From Variovorax sp. ZS18.2.2 (GTDB taxonomy: Bacteria > Pseudomonadota > Gammaproteobacteria > Burkholderiales > Burkholderiaceae_C): a stretch of DNA of 64,000 nucleotides. Shown one piece after another: positions 41,432 through 50,292 of the stretch. The position numbers and the translations under genes were made by a program. The notes beneath the pieces were generated by a model, which was not told where the DNA came from, searched no databases, and saw nothing but the letters and a program-made list of their open reading frames with translations. Location of the stretch: the NCBI RefSeq assembly GCF_024701975.1, contig NZ_JANLNM010000002.1, positions 1-64,000 of the forward strand, given 5' to 3'. The first letter of the stretch is position 1. Every line of letters starts with the position of its first letter.

Positions 41432-44260
41432 ATGTCGAACTTCAACTCTGCGTCGTTGGGAGCACTGCTGCGCGCGGGCACGACGCAGCGCGATCGCCTG
41501 CTGGTGCTGCGCACGCCGTTGGGTGACAACAAGCTCTTGGCCGAACGGCTGGACGGTGTGGAGTCCATTGACGAGGGCGGCTTCCGCTTCGAGCTAACCG
41601 CGTTGAGCGACGACGCCCACATCGAACTCAAGACCCTCATGGGCCAAGGCGTGCGCCTGGACCTGCAGACGGCCCAAAGCCGCACCGAGCTTCGTCCCTT
41701 CCACGGTTACGTGACCGAGGCCGAGTGCATCTCGAGCAACGGCGGCATGGCCCGCTACCGGTTCGTTATCGAACCCTGGCTCGCCTTTCTTCGGTATCGC
41801 CAGGACAGTTGCCTGTTTCAGCACCAGAGCGTGTTCGACATCGTCGATGCCGTGTTCGCGCGCTACCAGAGCCAAGGCAAGCTCGCCGTGCAATGGCGCT
41901 GGGAGATCGCCCAGCGCGACATCTATCCGGTGCGCGGCATCACCACCCAGTACCACGAGAGCGACTTCGACTTCGTCGTGCGCCTCCTGGCCGAAGAAGG
42001 CCTGTGCTACTGGTTCGAGCATGCAACGGGCAAGGATGGCAACCTCGGCAGCCACACCTTCGTCATCGCCGACCACAACGGCGCCTTCCGAGCCAACACA
42101 CAGGCCACCATCCGCTTTCACCGCGCCGATGCGAGCGAGAGCGAAGACACCATCCAGCAATGGCGAGGCAGCCGCCAGCTGCAGACCAACAGCCTTGCGC
42201 AGCAGAGCTGGGACTACAAGAGCGTGAGTGCCAGGCCGGTGCAGCAGCAAAGCCGTGGCGCAGGCCACCGCACCCTGCAATGGAGCGACGACCCCGGCGC
42301 CTACGGCTGGGAGACCTCCGCCCAGGGTGAACGGCTCCTGTCCAATGCCCTGCAGGCCCTCGAATTGCGCAACAAGCGCTTCGCAGGCCAGAGTGCCGTG
42401 CGTACCCTGGCACCCGCCACCACCTTCACTCTGACCGGCCACGAGCAGCACGACAAGGACAGCGAAGAGGAGCGCCGCTTCGCAGTGCTCGCCGTGCGCC
42501 ACATCGCGCGCAACAACTTCGATGAAGACATCAAGGCCGGTGTTGGCGAACGCCTGGGCCTGCCGGACATCGCGACCGTGTTCGATGTGTCCGACGACGG
42601 CGGCAATGCCGATGGTCGGCCCGACACCGTCACCCACTACCGCAACGACTTCACGACAGTGCGCGCGGCCATCCCTTACCGCCCGCTGAGCGTGGACGGC
42701 CACGGCCAGCGCATTCACCCCAAACCCAGCGTGCACGGCAGCCAGAGCGCCATCGTCATCGGCGTGGGGGGAGACGCACCTGTGCACACCGACCGCGACC
42801 ACCGCGTCAAGGTGCAGTTCCACTGGCAGCGCGGCAGCGGCTCCAGCGCGAGACAGCCTCGCTCCGACGGGCAGGACAACGCCCCCGCGTCTGACCGCCT
42901 GGGCGCCTGGGTGCGCGTGGCCGCCGGCGCAGCGGGCGACAACTGGGGTCAGGTCACCCTGCCCCGCGTCGGACAGGAAGTGCTCGTGGAGTTCCATCAC
43001 GGCGATATCGACCGCCCCGTCGTCGTTGCGGCGCTCTACAACGGCGCGGGCCAGACCGACGCCCAGCACAACGAGAAGTCTGCAGGTGCGGCGCAATCCA
43101 CCGGCAATGCCCCCGCCTGGTTCGCCGGCGAAGGCAAGGGCGCCAAGGAGCACGCGCACAACGCTGTCTTCTCCGGCATCAAGACCCAGGAGTTGAGCGC
43201 GAGCCAGAGCGGCGATGGCGGCTACAACCAGCTCGTCTTCGACGACACCCCGGGGCAGGGCAGCACAGGCCTGGAGACCACGCAGGCACAGAGCCGGCTG
43301 CACCTGGGACACCACAAGCAGCAGGACGACAACGCGCGCGGCAAGGCGCGCGGGCATGGGGCTGAACTGGCGACCACCGCGCAGGGTGCCATCCGCGCTG
43401 GATCAGGGCTGCTCGTGAGCGCGCATGCGCAGCAGAACGCCAAGGGAGCGTTCATGGCGAGCCGCGAGGCACAGCAGCAGACCAAGCAGGCCGAGGAGCT
43501 GGCCACTTCACTCGCGAAGAGCGCGCAGACGCAGAAGGCGCAGATCAAGGGTGAAGAGGCGCCAGACAAGCTGCCCGCCATCGAGGCACTCAAGCATGTG
43601 GCAGAGGTGCTGGGGGCGACGCAGGAAGGCACGTCAGCAAGCGGAGCAAACGGCGGTGGCGACATCAAGGCCACTGAAGGCGGTCAGGGCAGCGTCACCG
43701 CGTACAGCGAGCCGCACCTGCAGTTCAGCGCGCCGATGGGCATCGGCTTCGTCACGCCGAAGGAGGCGATTGCCGTGAGCGGCAAGAACACCGCCATCGT
43801 CGCCAACCAGGACATCGATCTGCCCGCGCAGGGGCAGATCGCGGTGAGCGTGGCCAAGGGGGTGAGCCTGTACACCGTCGGCGCCAAGGTGGGCGAAGGC
43901 GCAGAGCCCAACCAGGAGCGTGGCATCGCACTGCATGCGGCCAGCGGCAGCGTGACACTGCAGAGCCAGAAGGGTGCCACCAAGATCGCCGCCGAAAAGA
44001 AGGTGACGATCGCCAGCACGACGAAGAACGTCGATGTCGAGGCGCCCACTCACGTGCTGCTGACCAGCGCCGGGGCGTACATCAAGCTCGAAGGCTCGAG
44101 CATCAAGATCCACGCACCGGGGAAGGTGACGTTCAGGGGCATGCACAACTTCGTCGGGCCACAAGGCGACAGCGCGAGCAACAGCTTGCCGAGCGGAGCG
44201 TACACAGGGTGCTCGCCTGCAGACCAGAGCGCCACCGATGGCGGCGCAGGAGTCATCTAG
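41432..44260 (+). CDS. vgrG: Type VI secretion spike protein VgrG with DUF2345 C-terminus
   Basis: 942 residues from ATG 41432, with GGGAGAG upstream. The gp27-like part carries FHGYVTEAECISSNGGMARYRFVIEPWLAFLRYRQDSCLFQHQSVFDIV. The gp5 OB region contains VKVQFHWQRG..GAWVRVAAGAAGDNWGQVTLPRVGQEVLVEFHHGDIDRPVVV. A long beta-helical DUF2345 region follows (GIALHAASGSVTLQSQKGATKIAAEKKVTIAS). VgrG caps the Hcp tube and carries effectors. The stop overlaps the GTG of the DUF4123 adaptor, so VgrG, adaptor and effector are produced together. No core T6SS genes lie in the window, so this is an orphan vgrG island. Confidence 0.93.
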   Translation: MSNFNSASLGALLRAGTTQRDRLLVLRTPLGDNKLLAERLDGVESIDEGGFRFELTALSDDAHIELKTLMGQGVRLDLQTAQSRTELRPFHGYVTEAECISSNGGMARYRFVIEPWLAFLRYRQDSCLFQHQSVFDIVDAVFARYQSQGKLAVQWRWEIAQRDIYPVRGITTQYHESDFDFVVRLLAEEGLCYWFEHATGKDGNLGSHTFVIADHNGAFRANTQATIRFHRADASESEDTIQQWRGSRQLQTNSLAQQSWDYKSVSARPVQQQSRGAGHRTLQWSDDPGAYGWETSAQGERLLSNALQALELRNKRFAGQSAVRTLAPATTFTLTGHEQHDKDSEEERRFAVLAVRHIARNNFDEDIKAGVGERLGLPDIATVFDVSDDGGNADGRPDTVTHYRNDFTTVRAAIPYRPLSVDGHGQRIHPKPSVHGSQSAIVIGVGGDAPVHTDRDHRVKVQFHWQRGSGSSARQPRSDGQDNAPASDRLGAWVRVAAGAAGDNWGQVTLPRVGQEVLVEFHHGDIDRPVVVAALYNGAGQTDAQHNEKSAGAAQSTGNAPAWFAGEGKGAKEHAHNAVFSGIKTQELSASQSGDGGYNQLVFDDTPGQGSTGLETTQAQSRLHLGHHKQQDDNARGKARGHGAELATTAQGAIRAGSGLLVSAHAQQNAKGAFMASREAQQQTKQAEELATSLAKSAQTQKAQIKGEEAPDKLPAIEALKHVAEVLGATQEGTSASGANGGGDIKATEGGQGSVTAYSEPHLQFSAPMGIGFVTPKEAIAVSGKNTAIVANQDIDLPAQGQIAVSVAKGVSLYTVGAKVGEGAEPNQERGIALHAASGSVTLQSQKGATKIAAEKKVTIASTTKNVDVEAPTHVLLTSAGAYIKLEGSSIKIHAPGKVTFRGMHNFVGPQGDSASNSLPSGAYTGCSPADQSATDGGAGVI

Positions 44261-45219
44261 TGAGCAATTCGACCAGTCCGGTTTCGAATGTGCCCCCATG
44301 GCCTTGGGACACGCCTCCCGGAACATTGATCGAAACATGTGCTGCGGCATTGCTGTCGCGCCTGGAACACGGCCGGCCCGTCTACCTGCTGATCGATGCG
44401 TTCAGCGGTTCTCCGAACGGTTTTGACACGATCGATCGCCCTCGGCACGCCATCAACACAAAGTACCTGAAGGTGCCGCCCGAAAGGGCGCCCTGTCTGC
44501 TCGAACTCGAAGATCGTCACGATCCCCTGCTCGGCCAGAGCCTGATCTCCGCCGTGCAGGAGCATTTGAATGCGTGTGCCGGCGGTGGCGGCCCCTGCCG
44601 CATCGGGGGCTGGTTGCAAACGCACGGCAGCGATGGTGCGGCACTGGCAATTCAATTGAGCGCCTTGTTCCGTGCACGGGGTGCGCCAAACGGCGGTCGC
44701 TACCTGCGCCTGGCAGACCGGCGCGTGCTGGCCTTGCTGCATCAGGCATCTCGATTGCAAAGCGTGTTGCCGTTGCCGCCGATAGATTGGTCTTCCGGGC
44801 TCCAAGGTATTGCGGTTTGGACCTACATGGGCACGAACTTCGACTTGCAAAGCCTGCAGGGGGCGGCAGGCGAGTCACGACCCCGGCCATTGAAGCTCGA
44901 AGCATCGCATTGGACTTTGCTGCTGCAAGCCGAGGCCATCAATCGCACGTTGATGGCTTGGCAACGAACGTGCCATCCGTTGCCCGGCGACGCGGTGTTT
45001 CGGGCGTTGCAGAAGGTGCGCCTCGCAAGCCAGCTCGGCCTCATCGGCCCGAAGAACCAGTCGGCCTGTGCGGCCGAGGCATTGCAACACCCGGCGTTCG
45101 AACAATGGCCCGGATTGAGCCACTGCCTTGCCGAGACCATCCTGCGCGAATGGCCGCTGGCCGATGTGTTGGCGCAGCACCGTGCCAACTGGATGCCGTC
45201 GGCATCCACGAATTCCTGA
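44260..45219 (+). CDS. DUF4123 type VI effector adaptor/chaperone
   Basis: 319 residues, GTG start overlapping the vgrG stop (TAGTG). The N-terminal half resembles the DUF4123 lobe (RPVYLLIDAF..APCLLELEDRHDPLLGQSLISAVQEHL..RIGGWLQTHGSDGAALAIQLSALFRA..GRYLRLADRRVLALLHQ). Such adaptors load the effector encoded next to them onto VgrG. It lies 12 bases before the large effector gene. Confidence in family comes from pattern and position together. Confidence 0.8.
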   Translation: MSNSTSPVSNVPPWPWDTPPGTLIETCAAALLSRLEHGRPVYLLIDAFSGSPNGFDTIDRPRHAINTKYLKVPPERAPCLLELEDRHDPLLGQSLISAVQEHLNACAGGGGPCRIGGWLQTHGSDGAALAIQLSALFRARGAPNGGRYLRLADRRVLALLHQASRLQSVLPLPPIDWSSGLQGIAVWTYMGTNFDLQSLQGAAGESRPRPLKLEASHWTLLLQAEAINRTLMAWQRTCHPLPGDAVFRALQKVRLASQLGLIGPKNQSACAAEALQHPAFEQWPGLSHCLAETILREWPLADVLAQHRANWMPSASTNS

Positions 45220-45231
45220 AAGAGCACGCCC

Positions 45232-48200
45232 ATGGCAAATGAAAACTGCAAGAGGTGCGAGAAAAGCGGCCTGTCGATCCTGCTGGTGCGGCCATCGGCC
45301 ATCTCCGACGTGCAAGAGATCGCACCACCCAACGCGCACCGTCTGGCCACCTATCGGAACGAAGTGCATCGCAATGCGCTCGAGCTGCCATCCCTCAAGC
45401 GCGCCCGCTATGTGTTTCGCCTGCTGCGGGAAGGCGGGTACGTGTACGTGTACTACCCGGATGCCAGGCCCAGGAAGCTGCTCAAGCCATGGGAGGTCTA
45501 CAAGGTGCATGCGCAAGGCGCACTGCTGGCCGAGGGCGAGTTCTCGCACAGCAGTTCGGACTTTGCCTGCAGCCGAAAGTCGACCCACCCGCACGATGTG
45601 CGCACCATCTGCATCGAGGAGCCCGGCAACGTCGGCAAGGTCTGGATCGGCTTCAGCATGAATTTCTGGAGCGATGCCATCAAGGCCAGGATGGCGCAGA
45701 GCGCCGAAGCGCGCACGCAGGCCGGCATGGTGGAGGTGAACCTGGCCCTTGCAAAGCAGCCCAGCGGTTTCAAGGCCGAGGCGGGCGACATCCAACGCTA
45801 CGTTGCCGACTACGCCTTGCCGGAACTCACGCATGCAGGCGTCGAGAGCGCCACGCCCTTCTATCCCTCGCTGACCGGCAAGCCCGGTGAGGACGATTCC
45901 AGCGCGGCCCGGAATCTTGCCGCCGTCATGAAAAAGCAGGCCGAGGCCAGTTCGGACACCGCTGGCAGGGAACAGGTGCTCGCCATTCCCGATCCCGTGG
46001 GCCTGGCGGCGGACCTCAACGGCATTCGGCTGGCGACCGATCGTTGGGCCAAGCAACAGCTCCTGGTGCCCCGAGTGGCATGGCCGCTGGCCAGCCATGT
46101 GGCGCTCGAGGCGCTGCACCAGCAAGTGCTGGCGGCCGGGGCGATCGAGGCGCAAGACAAAGCCTGGAGCACCACGTCGCAAGCCCAGTGGGATCGAATG
46201 AAGAACAGCATGCCCTACGCCAAGCGTGGCGACTTCGTATGGCAGCCGCTGCCCGACGGCTCCCTGGCGCCCGATGGCAGCGCTGCAGGCCGCATGCGTG
46301 GCGGCGACACCCCTTTGGGTCGTCACCGCAACAAGGAGACAGAAGACAGCGGCAGGCAGCTGGGCGCCAAGAACTGGCAATCGATTGCCGACCAGATCGA
46401 TGAATCCAAACGCGCCCAGTGGTGGAGCCAACACCGCAGCAACCAGAAAACGCGCGAGGCCCACGTTCGCGATGCGGAAGAAGACTGGCTCGAGACCACC
46501 TGCAAGGCGCGCACACTCGACTACTTCGAGAAGCACTTCGACGAGAACGAGCCCAACAAGCCGACCGCGCCTGTTTGCCCGGGCCTGATCTACGCAGAGG
46601 AGAGCGGCCTCATCCACCAGCCCCAGCCGCTGGTGTTCGAGAAACACGGCGAGCGCTACATGCAGAACGTGATCGAGCCGGGCCTGAAGGACCTTGCCGA
46701 CCCGCGCGCGCCTGCGTTGCGCGCGATGTATGGCAACCAGAAAAGCGTCATCGCGAGTGCCAAGGCATTGCTGCTGGGCACATGGGACCGGCGCGACGAC
46801 CCGCAGACCGAGCAGGGCGACACGCGCGACAAGACCATCGACCTGCTGCGCGGCTTGCTCACCCATGACCTGGGTCGGCGCTTCGGCTGGCTGCATCCGC
46901 GGCTGATGGCATTGGCGGCCGGGCAAACGGCAGCCTTCATTGCCGGTGCGCTGCAAACCGCGGCCATGGCCATGGGCAAGCCTGCGGGGCCGCCTTCTGT
47001 GTCGATGCGGCGCTACCTTGCGACGGCACCCTTGCTCACCGTGGCGCAACGCCAGCTCGAACTGGCCGTGGAAGCCTCGCGCCCCGGCGGCGACAAGGCG
47101 GCACTGTCGGTGGCCGTGTTGCTCAAGGTCGATCTGGACAGCGCCGACGTTGCCCGCGTGATGAAGAGCTACATGCCCGAGGTGAACACCGGCAAGATGT
47201 ACCCCGTGGTCGTGCAACGGGGCCATCTGGCGACCCTCATTGCCGTGACCGATGTGGATACCGCGCAAAAAGTGCATGAAGGCAAACTCAAGGCGGTCGA
47301 TGTCAAAGGCGGTCGCGTCGTCGTGGCGACCACTGGTGGCCCGGCGCAACAGAGCCTGGACCAAGTGATTGCCCGGGCCCAGCGCCTGGACATCAAGGGC
47401 ACGCAAACGGCCGCAGAGGTCGTTGCCGTGCTGGAACGCCAGGCCATCAAGAAAGAGCTGGGCTTCAACAGCATCGACGGCCGCCTGGCGATTTCCGCGA
47501 TGGGCGTGCAGGCACTAGGGTTGTACCAAGGCATTCCGAAGCTGCTGGCTGAATTGGACAGGGTGGATCGCGATCAGGGCAAATTGAACGAGGCCGTCAT
47601 GGGCGTGGCCGACAGCACGGGCGGGCTGCTGGGCGCGGCCGCCGAGGTGTGGGCCAGCCAGCACAAGGCGGCGCTCCTGATGAAGGAAGGTGGGGAGCAT
47701 CTGGCGGTGGTCAGTACCAAGCTGGCGGTGCTCCGGACGTTTGCGGCGGCCACGGGGGTGGCGGGGAGTGTGTTTGCTGTGATTTCGATGGGGAAGAAGG
47801 CGGGGGATGCGGGGAAGGCGGGGGATGCGGAGGCGACATACGGATACCAACAGGCAAGAACGGTCTTTGGTGTTACGGGCCTCACGGGAACTGTCGCGAC
47901 TTTTGATGCATTGTCCAAAGGCGCAGCCAGTCGCGGTATTGCTCGTTTTGTGCTGACGCGAGCCATTGGGGCGATTGCCGCTGAAGCGGCTGTGGCTGCC
48001 GGCGCGGGAGCCGTAGTAGCCAGCGCCATTACCGGCATTGGCTTGGTTTTGCTACTCGTCGGTCTGGCTTACTACGTATACGCTGAAGTCAGCAAGCGTG
48101 ATGAGTATCAGCGTTGGGCCGGGCGCAGCTATTTCGGCAATGACAATTTCGACTCCAAGCTCAAGGACGATGAAGTGAACAGGCAAGCTAAATTCAGGAA

Positions 48201-48369
48201 CCTGAAGGAAGAGCAGAACTGGTTGGCTGCGCTGTACAACGAGACGGAGAACGCTGGGGATATCGCGGGTAGCAACAAGCGCGAGCAGCGCGGCGCGGAA
48301 GCGCCCAAACGCTCCGACGGAAAAGATAAGACCTATCGCCCCAGCGGCAACTTTGGGATTTACGGATGA
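45232..48369 (+). CDS. VasX/BTH_I2691-type pore-forming T6SS effector
   Basis: 1045 residues. The N-terminus CKRCEKSGLSILLVRPSAI is the diagnostic start of the VasX-N/BTH_I2691 effector family (usually CxxCxKxGLPILPVRYAV), followed by YVFRLLREGGYVYVYYPDAR. The C-terminal quarter has two hydrophobic blocks (about residues 823-850 and 898-956: GAIAAEAAVAAGAGAVVASAITGIGLVLLLVGLAYYVYA in part), as expected for a colicin-like membrane-permeabilising domain. It is flanked by an adaptor upstream and DUF6708 genes downstream, the first overlapping by ATGA. Target is probably the inner membrane of rival cells. The tail GIYG ends shortly after the last helix. Confidence 0.82.
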   Translation: MANENCKRCEKSGLSILLVRPSAISDVQEIAPPNAHRLATYRNEVHRNALELPSLKRARYVFRLLREGGYVYVYYPDARPRKLLKPWEVYKVHAQGALLAEGEFSHSSSDFACSRKSTHPHDVRTICIEEPGNVGKVWIGFSMNFWSDAIKARMAQSAEARTQAGMVEVNLALAKQPSGFKAEAGDIQRYVADYALPELTHAGVESATPFYPSLTGKPGEDDSSAARNLAAVMKKQAEASSDTAGREQVLAIPDPVGLAADLNGIRLATDRWAKQQLLVPRVAWPLASHVALEALHQQVLAAGAIEAQDKAWSTTSQAQWDRMKNSMPYAKRGDFVWQPLPDGSLAPDGSAAGRMRGGDTPLGRHRNKETEDSGRQLGAKNWQSIADQIDESKRAQWWSQHRSNQKTREAHVRDAEEDWLETTCKARTLDYFEKHFDENEPNKPTAPVCPGLIYAEESGLIHQPQPLVFEKHGERYMQNVIEPGLKDLADPRAPALRAMYGNQKSVIASAKALLLGTWDRRDDPQTEQGDTRDKTIDLLRGLLTHDLGRRFGWLHPRLMALAAGQTAAFIAGALQTAAMAMGKPAGPPSVSMRRYLATAPLLTVAQRQLELAVEASRPGGDKAALSVAVLLKVDLDSADVARVMKSYMPEVNTGKMYPVVVQRGHLATLIAVTDVDTAQKVHEGKLKAVDVKGGRVVVATTGGPAQQSLDQVIARAQRLDIKGTQTAAEVVAVLERQAIKKELGFNSIDGRLAISAMGVQALGLYQGIPKLLAELDRVDRDQGKLNEAVMGVADSTGGLLGAAAEVWASQHKAALLMKEGGEHLAVVSTKLAVLRTFAAATGVAGSVFAVISMGKKAGDAGKAGDAEATYGYQQARTVFGVTGLTGTVATFDALSKGAASRGIARFVLTRAIGAIAAEAAVAAGAGAVVASAITGIGLVLLLVGLAYYVYAEVSKRDEYQRWAGRSYFGNDNFDSKLKDDEVNRQAKFRNLKEEQNWLAALYNETENAGDIAGSNKREQRGAEAPKRSDGKDKTYRPSGNFGIYG

Positions 48370-49325
48370 TCGGACTGAATGTGAGTGGGCAGAGCACCGA
48401 CGAGGCGCGACAGGAGAGCCTGATCGGCAACCTTGTGAGTCGCTACAGAAAGGGTGCGCCAGGCAGTCATCAAGCAGGGCACCAAGGACGACTGACAGGG
48501 GTCTACCGAAATGCCATTGAATTGGGTGGTGGGTCGCTGGTGAGCGCGGGAGGAGTCTTTACGACTATTGGACTGGTGGGCGGTGCCTTGCTTACCTACT
48601 TCTTTGGTTCTTGGATGGCTGAACTACTGGCAATGGGGCGTTCGTTCAGTTTTCTATTTGACATAGTGGCCATCTGGAGCGTCTTTCTCGTGGGCGCCTA
48701 CTTCGAGCTTTTCTCCCCCAGCGAAGCTCCGATCTATTTCGACCGCCTGAACCACCGCGTGTACTTCGTCGAGCAAGGCAAGAAGCGCTCTCCCTGCTGG
48801 GCCGACTGGTCCCTGATCGATATCGAACACCACGCAACCATGGGCGGTAGCCCCACCAGCCTGCGGCGCATTCATCACCTGGTCTTCCTGGTCCGCAACA
48901 GCGCGGACGACCCGACCATCATGGCGAGCTACGTGATCTCGAATGTCGAATTTCCCGGCGCCTTGTGGGAGTACATCCGTCGCTACATGGATGACGATGC
49001 CCCACCCCTGCTCGCCGGCGAAGCCCCACCGTTGAAGGGTGGCAAGTTCGACATGGTCGAGGCGCTGAAGCAGCGCAAGAAGAACTACTGGAAAGACTGG
49101 CGCGAGGCCCCACTCACTCAGTTGTGGCAGCACCTGTGCATTCCGCTGTTCATTCCGTTCTTCTTCGTCAATCGGCTGGTCGTGTGGACCGCCCGCACGG
49201 TGCACTGGCCGCAAGAGATCAAAGATGCGCTGGGCGCGCCCGTCACCGAAGAAGACCTGAAGACCGACCCGACACACAGGCTGCGGCCCGAGGGTGATGC
49301 TGCTGCGAAGAAAGACGTCGTCTGA
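48366..49325 (+). CDS. DUF6708 membrane protein, putative immunity (copy 1)
   Basis: 319 residues. The ATG overlaps the effector stop (ATGA), which ties its synthesis to the toxin. Two hydrophobic segments (GGVFTTIGLVGGALLTYFFG and FSFLFDIVAIWSVFLVGAYF) place it in the inner membrane, followed by a cytoplasmic DUF6708 region (EAPIYFDRLNHRVYFVEQGKKRSPCWADWSLIDIEHH). A membrane protein translated right after a pore-forming T6SS effector is most simply its immunity protein. The next gene is a near-identical copy apart from its membrane part. Confidence 0.78.
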   Translation: MIGLNVSGQSTDEARQESLIGNLVSRYRKGAPGSHQAGHQGRLTGVYRNAIELGGGSLVSAGGVFTTIGLVGGALLTYFFGSWMAELLAMGRSFSFLFDIVAIWSVFLVGAYFELFSPSEAPIYFDRLNHRVYFVEQGKKRSPCWADWSLIDIEHHATMGGSPTSLRRIHHLVFLVRNSADDPTIMASYVISNVEFPGALWEYIRRYMDDDAPPLLAGEAPPLKGGKFDMVEALKQRKKNYWKDWREAPLTQLWQHLCIPLFIPFFFVNRLVVWTARTVHWPQEIKDALGAPVTEEDLKTDPTHRLRPEGDAAAKKDVV

Positions 49326-50287
49326 TCGGATTGAACGTCAGCGGGCAGAGCACCGATGAGGCGCGGCAGGAAGGCCTGATTGGCAACCTGGTAAGCCGCT
49401 ACAGCAAGGATGCACCGGGTAGTCATCAGGCGGGGCATCAAGGGCGACTAACTGGTGTTTACCAGAACGCCATCGAATTGGATGGTGGGTCGCTGGTGAG
49501 TGCGGGTGGGTATGTGACGACGTTTGGCCTTATCGCTGGATTGGTTGCCGCATATGTATTCCCTATTCTGAACAAGACAACCTGGGCTGAACTGGGCTTC
49601 GGGTTGATGCTGTTTTCGTTTTTTTCTTTCGGATCGGTGTTCCTCATAGGCGCCTACTTCGAGCTCTTTTCCCCCAGCGAAGCCCCAATTTATTTCGACC
49701 GCTTGAACCAGCGCGTGTACTTCGTCGAGCAAGGCAAGAAGCGCTCTCCCTGCTGGGCCGACTGGTCCCTGATCGATATCGAACACCACGCAACCATGGG
49801 CGGTAGCCCCACCAGCCTGCGGCGCATTCATCACCTGGTCTTCCTGGTCCGCAACAGCGCGGACGACCCGACCATCATGGCGAGCTACGTGATCTCGAAT
49901 GTCGAATTTCCCGGCGCCTTGTGGGAGTACATCCGTCGCTACATGGATGACGACGCCCCACCCCTGCTCGCCGGTGAAGCCCCACCGCTGAAGGGTGGCA
50001 AGTTCGACATGATCGAGGCGCTGAAGCAGCGCAAGAAGAACTACTGGAAAGACTGGCGCGAGGCTCCATTCACCCAGTTGTGGCAGCACCTGTGCATTCC
50101 GCTGTTCATTCCGTTCTTCTTCGTCAACCGGCTGGTCGTGTGGACAGCTCGCACGGTGCATTGGCCGCAAGAGGTCAAAGACGCGCTGGGCGCACCCGTC
50201 ACCGAAGAAGACCTGAAGGCCGACCCGACACACAGGTTGCGACCCGAGGGCGATGCTGCTGCGAAGAAAGACGTCGGGTCAGACTGA
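49322..50287 (+). CDS. DUF6708 membrane protein, putative immunity (copy 2)
   Basis: 321 residues if read from CTG 49322, the position homologous to the ATG of copy 1 (LIGLNVSGQSTDEARQ); TTG 49331 is the nearest more usual start. Residues from GAYFELFSPSEAPIYF to the end are almost identical to copy 1. The first 110 residues diverge in the membrane region (FGLIAGLVAAYVFPILNK and GFGLMLFSFFSFGSVFLIGAYF). This looks like a tandem duplication followed by selection on the part that would meet the toxin in the membrane. Ends KDVGSD. No separate ribosome binding site; translation probably couples to copy 1. Confidence 0.75.
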   Translation: MIGLNVSGQSTDEARQEGLIGNLVSRYSKDAPGSHQAGHQGRLTGVYQNAIELDGGSLVSAGGYVTTFGLIAGLVAAYVFPILNKTTWAELGFGLMLFSFFSFGSVFLIGAYFELFSPSEAPIYFDRLNQRVYFVEQGKKRSPCWADWSLIDIEHHATMGGSPTSLRRIHHLVFLVRNSADDPTIMASYVISNVEFPGALWEYIRRYMDDDAPPLLAGEAPPLKGGKFDMIEALKQRKKNYWKDWREAPFTQLWQHLCIPLFIPFFFVNRLVVWTARTVHWPQEVKDALGAPVTEEDLKADPTHRLRPEGDAAAKKDVGSD

Positions 50288-50292
50288 CCGCC

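Larger units (their letters stand above)
48366..50287 (+). repeat. Tandem duplication of the DUF6708 gene
   Basis: Two direct copies of about 960 bases. About 590 bases at the 3' end (48690-49315 against 49650-50275) are nearly identical at the nucleotide level, while the region coding for the membrane segments has diverged strongly. Confidence 0.85.

Noticed and set aside
40783..41526. Protein-coding frame across tRNA-Gln to tRNA-Cys
   Set aside because: It runs through four well-formed tRNAs and into the vgrG start region, and has no recognisable protein features.
44260..50287. Complete T6SS locus
   Set aside because: No tss core genes (sheath, baseplate, membrane complex, ClpV) are present; this is a cargo module only.
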